Below are positions 20,999 through 32,037 of a stretch of DNA of 64,000 nucleotides, piece after piece. Position numbers and translations under genes: made by a program. How positions within the stretch are numbered: the first letter of the stretch is position 1; the number at the start of each line of letters is the position of its first letter. This DNA comes from Spongilla lacustris (Eukaryota; Porifera; Demospongiae; Spongillida; Spongillidae), in NCBI GenBank assembly GCA_949361645.1, contig OX442425.1, positions 2,472,171 through 2,536,170 of the forward strand. Reading direction: 5' to 3'. The notes beneath the pieces were generated by a model. The model made no database searches. It saw only the letters and a list, made by a program, of their open reading frames with translations, and was not told the DNA's origin.

Positions 20999-23944
20999 CA
21001 CAACATGCATTCAATTCATCAATCAATTTGTTATCCGTAATGGCGAGAGATCTATTTTTGCAATTTTCTGTGATGGGAAAGGGTTAAATCCATTTTTGTT
21101 TACACAAACATGTTGGTTACCATTGGTTTTATTGAAATTAAATAATAGTTATTAAAAATTGAAAGTTTCATATTCATATTACCAATAAACACATAAATAA
21201 TTTGTTCAATAAAACCACAATATATGAATGGTTAATTAACTTCAGTAAAAAGTACTAACTAAAGGATTAGGGATTGCTTTGTCATTCATAAAAATTCTCC
21301 TCCGAAATGCTAATTTTGCTTGTCATGTAAATGGTATCATTCATAGATTTCACTCAAACCACATTCATTCATCTCATCAAACATAAGGATTGGAGAAAAG
21401 AGTATGGCATATATCATGAATACAGTTATAGGGCAGTGTTACACTAATGTAGAAACGTGTTCCCTAGTAAAAAAGCAAATATGGGTGTGAAGTTGCATGT
21501 AAAAAAAGTAACCGATTCACTTTCTTCACTTTTTTCGCTTATTTTGCATTAAACTCATTTGGCTGCGGATTTATTATAAAATAAATAAAACTTTTTTAAA
21601 GTGCTTTTTTCAACTAACATTCATTCAATATGATTGGAGATCATAACAAAATATAAATTTTAAAAATACAATGTTATTTCAATTAATTAAAAAGCTTTCA
21701 TGTGGTGGTCCTTTATCAAGGACCATTGTGGTCCTTGATAAAGGACCACTGCCTGGAGATTAAAGGTTAAGCAATGAAAAGATGGTTAGCTATACTGGGT
21801 CCTCAATAGGTAGTACTCATAAGCAACACTCACACACCATGAAAACACAGAAAATTATTTTAAGATCAAGAGGAGACAGGATGGGGTAGGAAAGATGGAA
21901 CTATTGTTCAAGTAATAAAAAGAGGGTTAGCTATTCTGGGCCCTCAACAGTTAGTAGTCATAAGCAACAATCACAAAGAGAATTATTTTACGATCAAGTG
22001 GGGACAGGAAGGGATAGGAATAAAGGAAGCCTTGGTTAACCAATGAAAAGATGGTTAGCTATACTGGGTCCTCAACAGGTGGTAATCATAAGCTAACACT
22101 CACACACCATGAAAACACAGAGAATTATTTTGATATCAGGAGGAAATAGGATGGGGTAGGAATCAAGGAAGTCTTGTTCAAGTAATAAAAATAGGGTTAG
22201 CTATACTGGGTCCTCAATAGGTAGTACTCATAAGCAACACTCACACACCATGAAAACACAGAAAATTATTTTAAGATCAAGAGGAGACAGGATGGGGTAG
22301 GAAAGATGGAAGTCTTGTTCAAGTAATAAAAAGAGGGTTAGCTATACTGGGCCCTCAACCGTTAGTAGTCATAAGCAACACTCACAAAGAGAATTATTTT
22401 ACGATCAAGAGGGGACAGGAAGGGATAGGAAAGAAGGAAGCCTTGGTTAAGCAATGAAATGATGGTTAGCTATACTGGGTCCTCAACAGGTAGTGCTCAT
22501 ACGCAACACTCACACACGAAACACAGAGAATTATTTTAAGATCAAGAGGGGACAGGAAGCTAAGTGTAGGAAAAAAGGAAGCCTTGGTTAACCAATGAAA
22601 AGGTGGTTAGCAATATTGGGTCCTCAACAGGTAGTATTCATAAGTAACACTCACACACCAGGCAAACACAGAGAATTATTTAAAGATCAAGAGGGGACAG
22701 GAAGGGGTAGGAAAGAAGGAAGCCTTGGTTAACCGATGAAAAGATGGTTAGCTATACTGGGTCCTCAACAGGTAGTAATCATAAGCTAACCATGAAAACA
22801 CAGAGAATTATTTTAAGATCAAGAGGAAATAGGATGGGGTAGGAATCAAGGAAGTCTTGTTCATGTAATAAAAAATAGGGTTAGCTATACTGGGCCCTCA
22901 ACAGGTAATACTCATAAGCAACACTCACACAGAGAATTATTTTATGATCAAGAGGGCACAGGAAGGGTTAGGAAAAAAGGAAGCCTTGGTTAACCAATGA
23001 AAAGATGGATAGCTATACTGGGTTCTCAACAGGTAGTACTCAAACGCAACACTCACGCAGACAATTATTTTAAGATCAAGAGGGGACAGGAAGCTAGGTG
23101 AAGGAAAGAAGGAAGTCTTTGTTAAGCAATGAAAAGATGGTTAGCTATACTGGGTCCTCAATAGGTAGTACTCATAAGCAACACTCACACACCATGAAAA
23201 CACAGAAAATTATTTTAAGTCCAGAGGAGACAGGATGGGGTAGGAAAGATGGAAGTCTTGTTCAAGTAATAAAAAGAGGGTTAGCTATACTGGGCCCTCA
23301 ACAGTTAGTAGTCATAAGCAACACTCACAAAGAGAATTATTTTACGATCAAGAGGGGACAGGAAAGGGTAGGAAAGAAGGAAGCCTTGGTTAAGCAATGA
23401 AAAGATGGTTAGCTATACAGGGTCCTCAACAGGTAGTACTCATAAGCAACACTCACACACGAAACACAGAGAATTACTTTAAGATCAAGAGGGGACAGGA
23501 AGCTAAGTGTAGGAAAGATGGAAGCCTTGGTTAACCAATGAAAAGATGGTTAGCTATACTGGGTCCTCAACAGGTAGTACTCATAAGTAACACTCACACA
23601 CCAGGCAAACACAGAGAATTATTTAAAGATCAAGAGGGGACAGGAAGGGGTAGGAAAGTAGGAAGCCTTGGTTAACCAATGAAAAGATGCTTAGCTATAC
23701 TGGGTCCTCAGCAGGTAGTAATCATAAGCTAACACTCACACACCATGAAAACACAGAGAATTATTTTAAGATCAAGAGGAAATAGGATGGGGTAGGAATC
23801 AAGGAAGTCTTGTTCAAGTAATAAAAATAGGGTTAGCTATACTTGGCCCTCAACAGGTAATACTCATAAGCAACACTCACACAGAGAATTATTTTATGAT
23901 CAAGAGGGGACAGGAAGCTAGGTGAAGGAAAGAAGGAAGTCTTT

Positions 23945-26263
23945 GTTAAGCAATGAAAAGATGGATAGCTATACTGGGTCCTCAACAGGTAGTACTCATA
24001 AGCAACACTCACGCATCAAATACAGAAAATTATTTTAAGACCAAGAGGAGACAGGATGGGGTAGGAATTGGCACACTTTTATTCGAACTTTTAAAAGCTA
24101 GGCTTGCAACTGTACATGTACATGTACATGTAGTACTCATAAGCATATTATAATCTGTGAACTACATGTAGCTAACAAAACATGATGCTTTCTTAAGACG
24201 TACAGCTGAATTCCCAAACATTTAACCCTTTTTATGCTACTACTAATTCGACACACAATTGCTCACAACATGGCGAAATAACACCACTCTTAAATCCAAG
24301 CATCACAAAACCACTTGCAACATTAGTCGATACTAAAGTAATTCTTCAAATCATAACAGGTATCTCCTAGACATGGAAGCCTAGTATCCATGCTTAAGCA
24401 ACAGCACAGATTGTGATCTACATTTGTAGTAACTAGCTATAGGACTCATGACTTTATTAAGCACAACCACAGCACTCATCTTAGGTGCTTTAAAAAAAGG
24501 ATTTTTTTATTCATCTCTAATCGATCATCTAATGGGTTGCAAAATTAGAAATTTAAGCACACTCTGCATGAAGGAACTCTTAAAGCAGAGGGTCTATATC
24601 CATAAGCAGCAGTTAGCACACATTATGGTAAGGAAATAGCTATATAAAATTACAACTTATTGCAAGCAAATTCCATTACTGAAGCCATGAAATCACATGA
24701 ATCAACCCTACCCTTACTTAAGCACACCATGATATGGGAACTAGCTAACAGGCTTGCAAAGTAACACATTGACAATGCAACCATGAGTGGCTTGTCTAAG
24801 TTGTTAAATTTTTTTTTGATCTGAGATGTCTTCTCTTAAAATTTATCTAAAACCTTGTTGGAGGCTTGAAACATGTTGATCGATAGTCTACCAACCAGCA
24901 CATAAGCAACAGCAAGAATTTTAAACAATGATGCAAAGCACACCTTTCTTTAAACAAAAACCGCAACATTCCCCAACATCCAAAACCTGCAGGTGTATTT
25001 TTAAACAGAGATTACCTTAACCTTACTTTCAAAGAAACAATAGACACAGCTAAAAGCTCACAGGTTTCCAAGAACATTCTTTAACATACACTATGATCCT
25101 CTTAAATAACATTCTTCCCTATCATAGTCCGTATTGCACTTGCAACTTAATGTCAAAGGATGCTTTTGCAAATTCCAAGTACCATAATCATTTTCTATAC
25201 ACAAAAGCTTGCAACATTTTTAAACTACACCCTCATAAGTTGTCTTTTTAAAGGTACATAACAAGAGTCTATACTAAAGCAAAGCATCCACCAATATTTA
25301 TGTTTATGCACACACAGACATGATTTGAAAACCAGCTAATAGGCTCATTTGTGTGCAACAACAACAACAAAAAAAAAAAACAAGTCATCCTAATCATCCA
25401 AAAATTTCATTACTGAATGCCATGAAATGAAATCACATAAATCAACCATACCCAGCTAACAGGCTTGCAAAGTAATACAATGAAAATGAAACCATCGTGC
25501 AGTGGCTTGTCTAAGTCGTTAAAAAAATTGATGTGGGATGCCTTCTCTTTAAAGAAAAAAACAATAACTTATCTAAAACCTAGCTGCAGGCTTGAAACAT
25601 TAGTCAGATACCTAAGAATTTGATCGATAGTCTACCAACCAGCACATTTTTGCGTGTACTGTGTAATAACAGTTTAACGTGTGCGTCTCCGTTTCCTAAC
25701 TCACAGAATGGCATTACATGTCAAATTCATATCAACCCGTAGTACCTGCCGCTCGGTTTAGTGCCTGTCTGTACGATAGTGCTAATTGGTGCGCACTACA
25801 TCGGATGTAAACATGTTAATTGGCACTGACTCGTAACACCCACGAAGGAGGTGGGGCATTGCATTAAAATAAAAAAGAAGATCCGCCTCCGAATTGTATC
25901 ACGTGATTGAGATTGGTTATTTTATCACAGAATTAAGTCTTAGGACGAGGTCGTGTGCGCATGCGTACGCAAAGAGAAATAGGTAGAGGGTTGCAGTTTT
26001 AGTTGTGAATGTGAAAAAAATCCAATATTTTGAACGAAGCTTCACGATCGATACGTGAACACATACGAACTTTCAAAATCAGCTAATCTATTGTGCTTAT
26101 TAAAATTAATTAGCATGATTAATAATGTATCAATTAAAAGGATGGAAAAAAATTTGAGGAAACCGACCAACTCAGTTTCAAAATATGAGATTTTTTGTTT
26201 AATCCTATCAAAAGTTATTCCCTTTCAAAAGCGTTGCGTTCTTTCGTAGACACCCTGTATATG
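23945..26263 (-). repeat. Right terminal inverted repeat of 16-kb element
   Basis: Reverse complement of 9806-~12120, ending CACCCTGTATATG at 26263. It carries the same mirrored internal duplication. One visible difference is TTCCCTTTCAAAAGCG here against GAACGGGAATAAC context on the left. The near identity over about 2.3 kb implies recent formation or ongoing homogenisation between arms. Confidence 0.85.
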
Positions 26264-26575
26264 CCGGTGCTCATATTTTACTTATAAATAGCATTAGTAC
26301 TTTTAAAATACACCATGTATGGACACCATTGGGTTTGTAGCAACACAGTTACGTAACCCTTGCAGCTGTGTTAAACTCATGATTAATACTTGCGGGAGAG
26401 AAAGTGGTTTTGTGTACACCATGTTACATGTACAGTACCAGACCAACCAGAACGGCGGCGCTGCCAAGCTGTACATAGAGGCGGCCGGCCAGGGGGATGG
26501 CCAAGGGATTTCCCCGACGTTATCGCTTGACCTCATTAAAATAACCCGTCATAGTACTATAATAATAGGCCTAAA

Positions 26576-27658
26576 ATGTCGAATAGCGCGGATCTACCCG
26601 ATGGTGTTTGCTGCTCTCGGGCGAACGTTGTCCTGGAATCCCACGTGTGGGTCATCGAGAAGTTTAGCCTTTGCCGAGCTCGTAGGAGCAAGATAAGAAG
26701 CCCTACGATTGTATCTGCGAAAGATGATAGGCTTCAATGGTTCTTGGAGTTCGACCCCTCACATTTTCATCCATGTAACGATGACGTTGGTACTGAAGCG
26801 ACTGAACATGTTTCCTTACTGCTTACAGTACTTCCACACGCCATCGCTGGGGAGGAGGAAAAGTCGGTGAGAATCACAGTTTCGATAATGAGTAGCAAGA
26901 AAAAGCGGTGCAAAACTACAACAGAAGATATGTCATTCCGTTTCAGTTTCGGAATAACAGATTTTATGGTCGACTTATTCCAAATTGAAACATATCTATT
27001 CGGTGATGACAGTTATCTCGTTTACGATCCAAAAGACCCAGACGGAGACCTTCTCCCGAATGACACACTGACCATCGCCTATGAAATAGAGCTCCTTCTG
27101 GGTTATGAGAATCAAACTGTAACATCAGGAAACACAGAAGATCTCCGGTGCATCCTTGGTTCAGATCTGATGTCACTCCTGGAGGGAGGAGCCTACAGTG
27201 ATGTTACCATAACAGCTGGGGAGGGGACCTTCAAGGCCCACAAAGCCATCTTGACAGCACGCTCACCTGTATTCAGAGCAATGTTTGAAAATAACATGAC
27301 AGAGGCAGCAGAGAATTGTGTTGAGATTACTGACATCGACCCACAGGCTGTTCGAGAGATGCTCAGTTATATGTACACAGGCACTGCTCCCAAGGTGGAC
27401 AAGATGGCTGATGCACTCCTACAGGCTGCAGACAAGTACGACCTGAAGCAACTGAAGGCGATATGTGAGAAGGAATTAATCAGCCAGTTGAGCGAGGAGA
27501 ATGTATCTGAGACGTTAAAACTGGCTCTTCATCACTCAGCTACCCAACTGAAGGCCAAGTGCAACGGCTTCATGGCAATCCACACTCCACATTTGGTGTC
27601 CAAATACATCTGCCCTGTGGACAGGGATGGGGAGAAGGGTAGTGCTGCTGCTCATTAA
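26576..27658 (+). CDS. SPOP-like: Speckle-type POZ-like protein (MATH-BTB), 360 aa
   Basis: A single uninterrupted frame. Residues ~20-175 form a divergent MATH domain (begins VLESHVWVIEKFSLC, later GDLLPNDTLTIAYEI, which matches the end of SPOP-type MATH folds). Residues ~190-305 are a BTB/POZ domain (GSDLMSLLEGGAYSDVTI, FKAHKAILTARSPVFRAMF, VREMLSYMYTGTAP). This is followed by the 3-box/BACK-like helices (ADKYDLKQLKAICEKELI, SETLKLALHHSATQLKAKC). In the family, MATH binds degron substrates and BTB binds Cullin-3, forming a nuclear or cytosolic ubiquitin ligase adaptor. Length is close to SPOP (374 aa). The whole gene is intronless, so it may be a retrocopy or one of the lineage-expanded TDPOZ-like genes. 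It starts 313 bp from the 16-kb element. The tail ends GSAAAH, unlike the lysine-rich tail of its downstream copy. Confidence 0.85.
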   Translation: MSNSADLPDGVCCSRANVVLESHVWVIEKFSLCRARRSKIRSPTIVSAKDDRLQWFLEFDPSHFHPCNDDVGTEATEHVSLLLTVLPHAIAGEEEKSVRITVSIMSSKKKRCKTTTEDMSFRFSFGITDFMVDLFQIETYLFGDDSYLVYDPKDPDGDLLPNDTLTIAYEIELLLGYENQTVTSGNTEDLRCILGSDLMSLLEGGAYSDVTITAGEGTFKAHKAILTARSPVFRAMFENNMTEAAENCVEITDIDPQAVREMLSYMYTGTAPKVDKMADALLQAADKYDLKQLKAICEKELISQLSEENVSETLKLALHHSATQLKAKCNGFMAIHTPHLVSKYICPVDRDGEKGSAAAH

Positions 27659-28195
27659 TTATTCATAACGTGACGTATTGCGAAAGGAATTTTAGCATAG
27701 TAATTGATTTTATTTGCTACTCGCGTTTTCGTTAGAACTCTGTGCTCTGTATTGCCTATTTCGTCAACACACGTTGGTAAGTGCCCCAGCTTCACTCGCT
27801 ATGCCTTTTTATCGCTACCCGTGTGTTCCATACACGGTGCGAACGTTGTTTCCGTGCCGTATCGTACGTTATCGTACGCTTACACGGCCGGGAGAAGTCT
27901 TTGTTACTCTGAGAATTAGCTTTCTAGGAACCTACATGTTCATTTAAGGGTTGTTATACCAGTTTCAACGTATCTCACCACTTTTTGTTGCTTTTAAGAC
28001 ACTTACATGTAGACGCGAGCACCTGTTGTGGGCTACAAATGGAGTTAGGCTTACTATTCAAATACGGCTGACAGGTATAAGTTTGCTACACGGCAAATTG
28101 CATGCAGATGTCGGGAGTCATTGTTCTAAACAACAATGCTGTAATGAACGCTTCGCTTCGCGCGGAAACAGGCGTTACAGTTCAATCATCCTGCC

Positions 28196-28255
28196 GGGCA
28201 TATATATATGCCCGTCGCATTACGCGAGAGCAATTATTGGGCATATATATATGCC
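28196..28255. repeat. Two GGGCATATATATATGCC palindromes 25 bp apart
   Basis: The word gggcatatatatatgcccg occurs at 28196-28213 and, without its last bases, at 28239-28255. Each is a self-complementary hairpin, and the two can also pair with each other. Confidence 0.85.
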
Positions 28256-28267
28256 TTCCGCAGTAGG

Positions 28268-28405
28268 AGGGTTAAGATGATGTTTGATACATGTAATATA
28301 TTAAGGCCTTTAACATCAACTCTACTGCTTAGTGCTTACATAGCCTGTGTAAATGTAGTTCATTACCAAGCTATTCCTGGTCAAATTCTGTTAAATGTTA
28401 TATGC
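28268..28405. repeat. Dispersed repeat, copy 1 (copy 2 at 31361-31482)
   Basis: Blocks TTGATACATGTAATATATTA, AGGCCTTTAACATCAACTCT, CATAGCCTGTGTAAATGTAG and CCTGGTCAAATTCTGTTAAA are shared in order with 31361-31482. Copy 1 has a small AGTGCTTAC insertion. No termini were identified. Confidence 0.8.
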
Positions 28406-29457
28406 AGTCACAATGTTCTCACTATTAACTCTTTTCCATAGTGCTAGAATTCCTTTTGGATCATGCAATGCACATATAAGTCAGTATATACATGCATGTA
28501 GCATTCTTTATTAGAAGTGTGCCCTAATTAGATATTGTGTTTATTAAAGGTGTACATGTAACATTATTGAATGTTTACAAATGTGCCCTTGCGTTTATTA
28601 GAGGTGTGCCCTGATTAGAATGTGGTCAACAACATCTCTTGTGCCTTCTCTGTGCTGGTAGAGGCTGCCCACAGTGGCGGATACAGGGGGGTGTTCCAGG
28701 GGTTGGAACCTGAATATGAATATAATTAATGTATAATTAGCATATGACGCGTCGGATAAATCGGCGCACGTGAGTTATACATTTCTACTCCGTGAAGTTG
28801 CTTAACAGCTTATTGATTCTTATTGCTTATTCATTGGTTAGTACTATATTTTAGTTCTGTAAACTGCGAGATATGTAGTAGGCTGGTATTTATACATGTA
28901 TACGTAAATCTAAATGTATTCCAAAATGCTAAACCCATGGACGTAATAGAGCGATTCTTTCCACAGTTATTTGATTGGTGCGCTAGTATTAGTATCCATC
29001 AAAGTTGAATGCACCTTAGTTTTAGAGATGATGGTAAATTTTAACATAGCAAAGAAACTAAGCTGGCACGTACAACGTAAATCTGCAATGAAACACATGC
29101 AGCCCTCAAAATCACAATAGCCTGGAAACCCGAACTTATAACGGAGTGGTACGCATTTATTGATTATGATTGCCTCTGTTTCTAATCCCCCTATACATGG
29201 ATAAATTGAATTAATGTGTTCAAAAAATATTTTCGCTCTGTAATGTCACACTTTTCTCTGCTTGAAGAAGGTCATCTGCTGGAATTTGATAGTAAATCTA
29301 ATTGGCTCAAATAGAAACGAAAAGCGCATGCATGCACCAACTACCAACACAGCCATTTAAATAAAAGTACAATAGCCAGGAAACCAGAACATAACGGAGT
29401 GGCACACATTTATTGGAGTTGATTGCCTTAGTTTCCTATACAATCTGTGGACAAATT

Positions 29458-30270
29458 AGAATGCGCACCATAAAATTTTTGAGCAGCAAGAAAAAGTGGT
29501 GCAAAACTACAACACATGAAATGTATTCCGTTTCAGTTTCGGAATTCCAGATTTTTTGGTCGACTTATTCGAAACTGAAACAAATCTATTCGATTATGAC
29601 AGTACTAGTCATCTCGTTTACGATCCAAAAGACCCAGACGGAGACCTTCTCCCTAATGACACACTGATCATCGCCTACGAAATAGAGTTCCTTCTGGGTT
29701 ATGAGAATCAAACTGTAACATCAGGAAACACAGAAGATCTCCAGTGCATCCTCGGTTCAGATCTGATGTCATTCCTGGAGGGAGGAGCCTACAGTGACGT
29801 CATCGTAATAGCTGGGGAGGGGACCTTCAAGGCCCACAAAGCTATCTTGACAGCACGCTCACCTGTATTTAGGGCAATGTTTGATGACAGAGGCAGCAGA
29901 AAATTGTGTTGAGATTACTGACATCGACCCACAGGCTGTTCGAGAGATGCTCAGTTATATGTACACAGGCACTGCTCCCAAGGTGGACAAGATGGCTGAT
30001 GCACTCCTACAGGCTGCAGACAAGTACGACCTGAAGCAACTGAAGGCGATATGTGAGAAGCAATTAATCAGCCAGTTGAGCGAGGAGAATGTATCTGAGA
30101 CGTTAAAACTGGCTCTTCGTCACTCAGCTACCCAATTGAAGGCCAAGTGCACCGGCTTTATGGCAATCCACACTCCACATTTGGTGTCCAAATACATCTG
30201 TCCTGTGGACAGGGATGGGGAGAAGGGTAGTGCCTCAACTACATGTAGTAAAAAGAGAAAGACTCAGTAA
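29458..30270 (+). pseudogene. Tandem MATH-BTB pseudogene, two frameshifts
   Basis: High similarity to 26890-27655 starts at about 29458 (AGCAAGAAAAAGTGGTGCAA) and so lacks the first ~100 codons of the intact gene. A 1-bp loss near 29520 (ACACATGAAATGTATTCC against ACAGAAGATATGTCATTCC) and an 8-bp deletion near 29884 (GTTTGATGACAG against GTTTGAAAATAACATGACAG) break the MATH/BTB frame. The BTB C-terminal half (from ~29881) is open to a stop at 30270 and ends in CSKKRKTQ, a nuclear-localisation-like tail that the intact gene lacks. The distance to the intact gene is 1.8 kb. It is probably a local duplicate; expression of the C-terminal half is possible but not indicated. Confidence 0.85.
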
Positions 30271-31620
30271 AGTAAAGAATACACAAACGTTAATTATAGG
30301 TATGAAATTCGAACACTGATGTACTAGTGTAGCACCATGCTGCATGCTAGCTATGTATCATAATTAGATGCCAATCTGCACAGCTGTGTATATGACTCAG
30401 CATGCTAGTTTGGATAAGAATTTGCTGACTGACATACACTTTAGTTTTCTGTTGTTTGTGGAATGAACTGATTATGCTTCCAGCAGAATATAGCATCCAT
30501 GCAGAGTACATGTAAACATGTAGATTGATTAAGATGGTATGGGTGTGGGAATGTAAGCATGTAGTTCGATAAAGATGTATGTGAATGTGCAGCTGTACAG
30601 TTCTTATTACAAGAGAGTAAAAAATGAAAAATCTCAGTTTTTCAGCCATAACTATGTAACAAACATGATGTAAAAAAACCCCCCAACTGATTACATTTTT
30701 GGATTCAGCATGCATTTATGTATCATGTTGTAAATTATTGGTGCATCACGTGATATGTTTACTTTTCCGGACTACTTCCAAGTAATATAAGGTTAAAATG
30801 ACATTGTTGTGCTGGGCTGTTGCAGGGGAGATAGATATTGTAGTGAATGCTTCCAAAAAGTGAGTGCTCACAAAAAGTAGTGTAGTTGTAGTTTTGCTAT
30901 AAATATATAAGCATACATGTACATGTACATCATGCCAACGTGCAAAGTCTTGATTTACAGTGCTGTGTTATGGTAGAACTGCATGACCATTTGTTTTGGT
31001 TTCAGTGAATTGTATGTGTTGTGAGCTCAATTTTGATCGGTTTTTATTTAGCTCATTGAGGGCAGCTACAGTACTATGTACTATGAGGTCCACTTCAGTC
31101 CATGACTTTTGTGGCTTGATGGACATTTTACCACATTGATTTGGACCAGCATCAGTGTGAAACATCACATCAACTGGTCCAGGCTGTATCAAAAGACTTG
31201 CAGCTACACATGCATTTTGATCTCATTGCTTAACTGCAATCCAGGCCTCTGAGCCATAAACAATGGGGCAAATAAAAATTGTGATTTGGTCAGACACCAT
31301 TTTAAAAGATAGTTATCTTGCATATATACCTTAATCTCAATTTTACAGAGCACCCCAAGATGATGTATAGTTGATACATGTAATATATTAAGGCCTTTAA
31401 CATCAACTCTACTGCTTACATAGCCTGTGTAAATGTAGTTCACTACCAAGCAATTCCTGGTCAAATTCTGTTAAATGTTATATTTCTCACTATTATACCT
31501 CAAAATGTTATCACAGTGGCAAAATTAGAGTTCACGATCTATTGGTGGTTTAATAAATTATAGTCCACTTGCATTCTGTTTCACCATTAGCTACCTCTTA
31601 TCTGATCAACCTTCATAAGT
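30271..31620. other. Non-coding stretch
   Basis: No gene is recognised on either strand. It contains the second copy of the dispersed repeat (31361-31482) and an ACATGTACATGTACAT tract near 30916. The - strand frames at 30347-30715 and 31204-31464 show no motif. Confidence 0.5.
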
Positions 31621-32022
31621 CTAAGTTTCAAGTTGCCATTGGTAGGGATCATAATGAAGGTTGAGCCTTGGGGAAGGTATGACAGATAGCCAAGCTGATG
31701 AGTGAGGCGAGGAAATTGAAAGTAAACGGGCCCTATTCGATACTGAAGCATTAGCAAATAGCTTAGTAAATTGCTGGTCCTCCAATTTAGCAGATAACAA
31801 TTTTTGAGTTAGTTTAGAAGAACTGATGATGGTAATGGTGAGCTCATCGATAGTAGATACAGATGCATTGAACAAGTCAATAGCATGCAAAGGATGTTTG
31901 CTTAGTGGAGAGCTACAGACAGATGCAATTGCAGAAGCTATGTAAGCAGCAGGTGAATGAAGGGTAAGGCGACAAAGCCCTAGGCCTCTGCCTAGTTGAA
32001 CCAAGTGATATTCCTGCAGCAC
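31621..32022 (-). pseudogene. Retroelement pol C-terminal fragment
   Basis: The - strand frame contains GRGLGLCRLTLHSPAAYIAS and SKLEDQQFTKLF, then ARLLSISSPHSSAWLSVIPS. These match, as I recall the family, the region after the reverse transcriptase in an RT family abundant in marine invertebrate genomes. The frame ends without the usual downstream zinc-binding segment. It abuts, head to tail in opposite orientation, the + strand piece at 32038. Confidence 0.7.
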
Positions 32023-32037
32023 ACCGCAGCCTGTTCA

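Larger units (their letters stand above)
20454..21766 (+). mobile_element. piggyBac-like (TTAA) element nested in satellite array
   Basis: The 1313-bp insert is flanked by TTAA at 20450-20453 and 21767-21770. Removing one TTAA plus the insert restores a normal array unit (TTTGTTAAGCAATG). It has perfect 14-bp terminal inverted repeats, CCTTTAATCTCCAG and CTGGAGATTAAAGG. Each end also carries a subterminal hairpin built from GTCCTTGATAAAGGAC (20467-20508, perfect 42-bp palindrome; 21705-21749). TTAA duplication with CC-starting ends is the piggyBac signature. The element is far shorter than autonomous piggyBac elements and lacks any DDE-type catalytic domain, so it is non-autonomous. Confidence 0.85.
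17740..22890. repeat. Higher-order duplication within right array
   Basis: Blocks of at least 1.1 kb at 17740-18890 and 21768-22890 share rare unit variants in the same order (ATTCTGGGCCCTCAACAG, then GATCAAGTGGGGACAGG, then GGTGGTTAGCAATATTGGG, then AAGTAACACTCACACACCAGG). Shared variants across many units imply block duplication rather than independent single-unit drift. Confidence 0.75.
16600..24060 (-). repeat. Right tandem array, ~141-bp unit, about 43 copies
   Basis: The same unit as the left array, reverse-complemented (AGTACTCATAAGCAACACTC, then GAATTATTTTAAGATCAAGA, then GGAAGCCTTGGTTAACCAAT), about twice as many copies. It is interrupted by the TTAA element at 20454-21766. Multi-unit blocks recur, for example 17740-18890 and 21768-22890. 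Confidence 0.9.
9806..26263. mobile_element. 16.46-kb inverted-repeat satellite element (FB-like)
   Basis: The two ends are mirror images. The left begins catatacagggtgtctacg at 9806 and the right ends with its reverse complement at 26263. About 2.3 kb at each end (9806-~12120 and ~23945-26263) matches at high identity. The ends continue into arrays of a ~141-bp unit, + orientation on the left (~12045-15290) and - orientation on the right (~16600-24060), around a ~1.3-kb non-repetitive centre. Taking CAGGGTG as the true end, both sides are flanked by TATA, compatible with a TA-type target duplication. I see no transposase frame. A TTAA element (20454-21766) is nested in the right array. Long terminal repeats made of tandem units are characteristic of Foldback/Galileo/TU-type elements; membership in any named superfamily is inference. 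Confidence 0.85.
27659..29457. other. Intergenic region between the MATH-BTB gene and its copy
   Basis: No gene is recognised. It contains a double hairpin (28196-28255), a dispersed repeat (28268-28405, also at 31361-31482), and the first copy of a ~90-bp direct repeat (29119-29215; second copy 29371-29462, ending at the pseudogene border). Short frames near 27704-28280 have no family match that I can see. Confidence 0.5.

Noticed and set aside
12045..24060. CRISPR-like array
   Set aside because: The 141-bp units are contiguous tandem repeats without unique spacers, in an animal genome.
9806..26263. Possibility that the 16-kb structure is a Polinton/Maverick
   Set aside because: Size and long terminal repeats fit, but no polymerase B, integrase, ATPase, protease or capsid frames exist, and the ends and flanks are not the 6-bp type.
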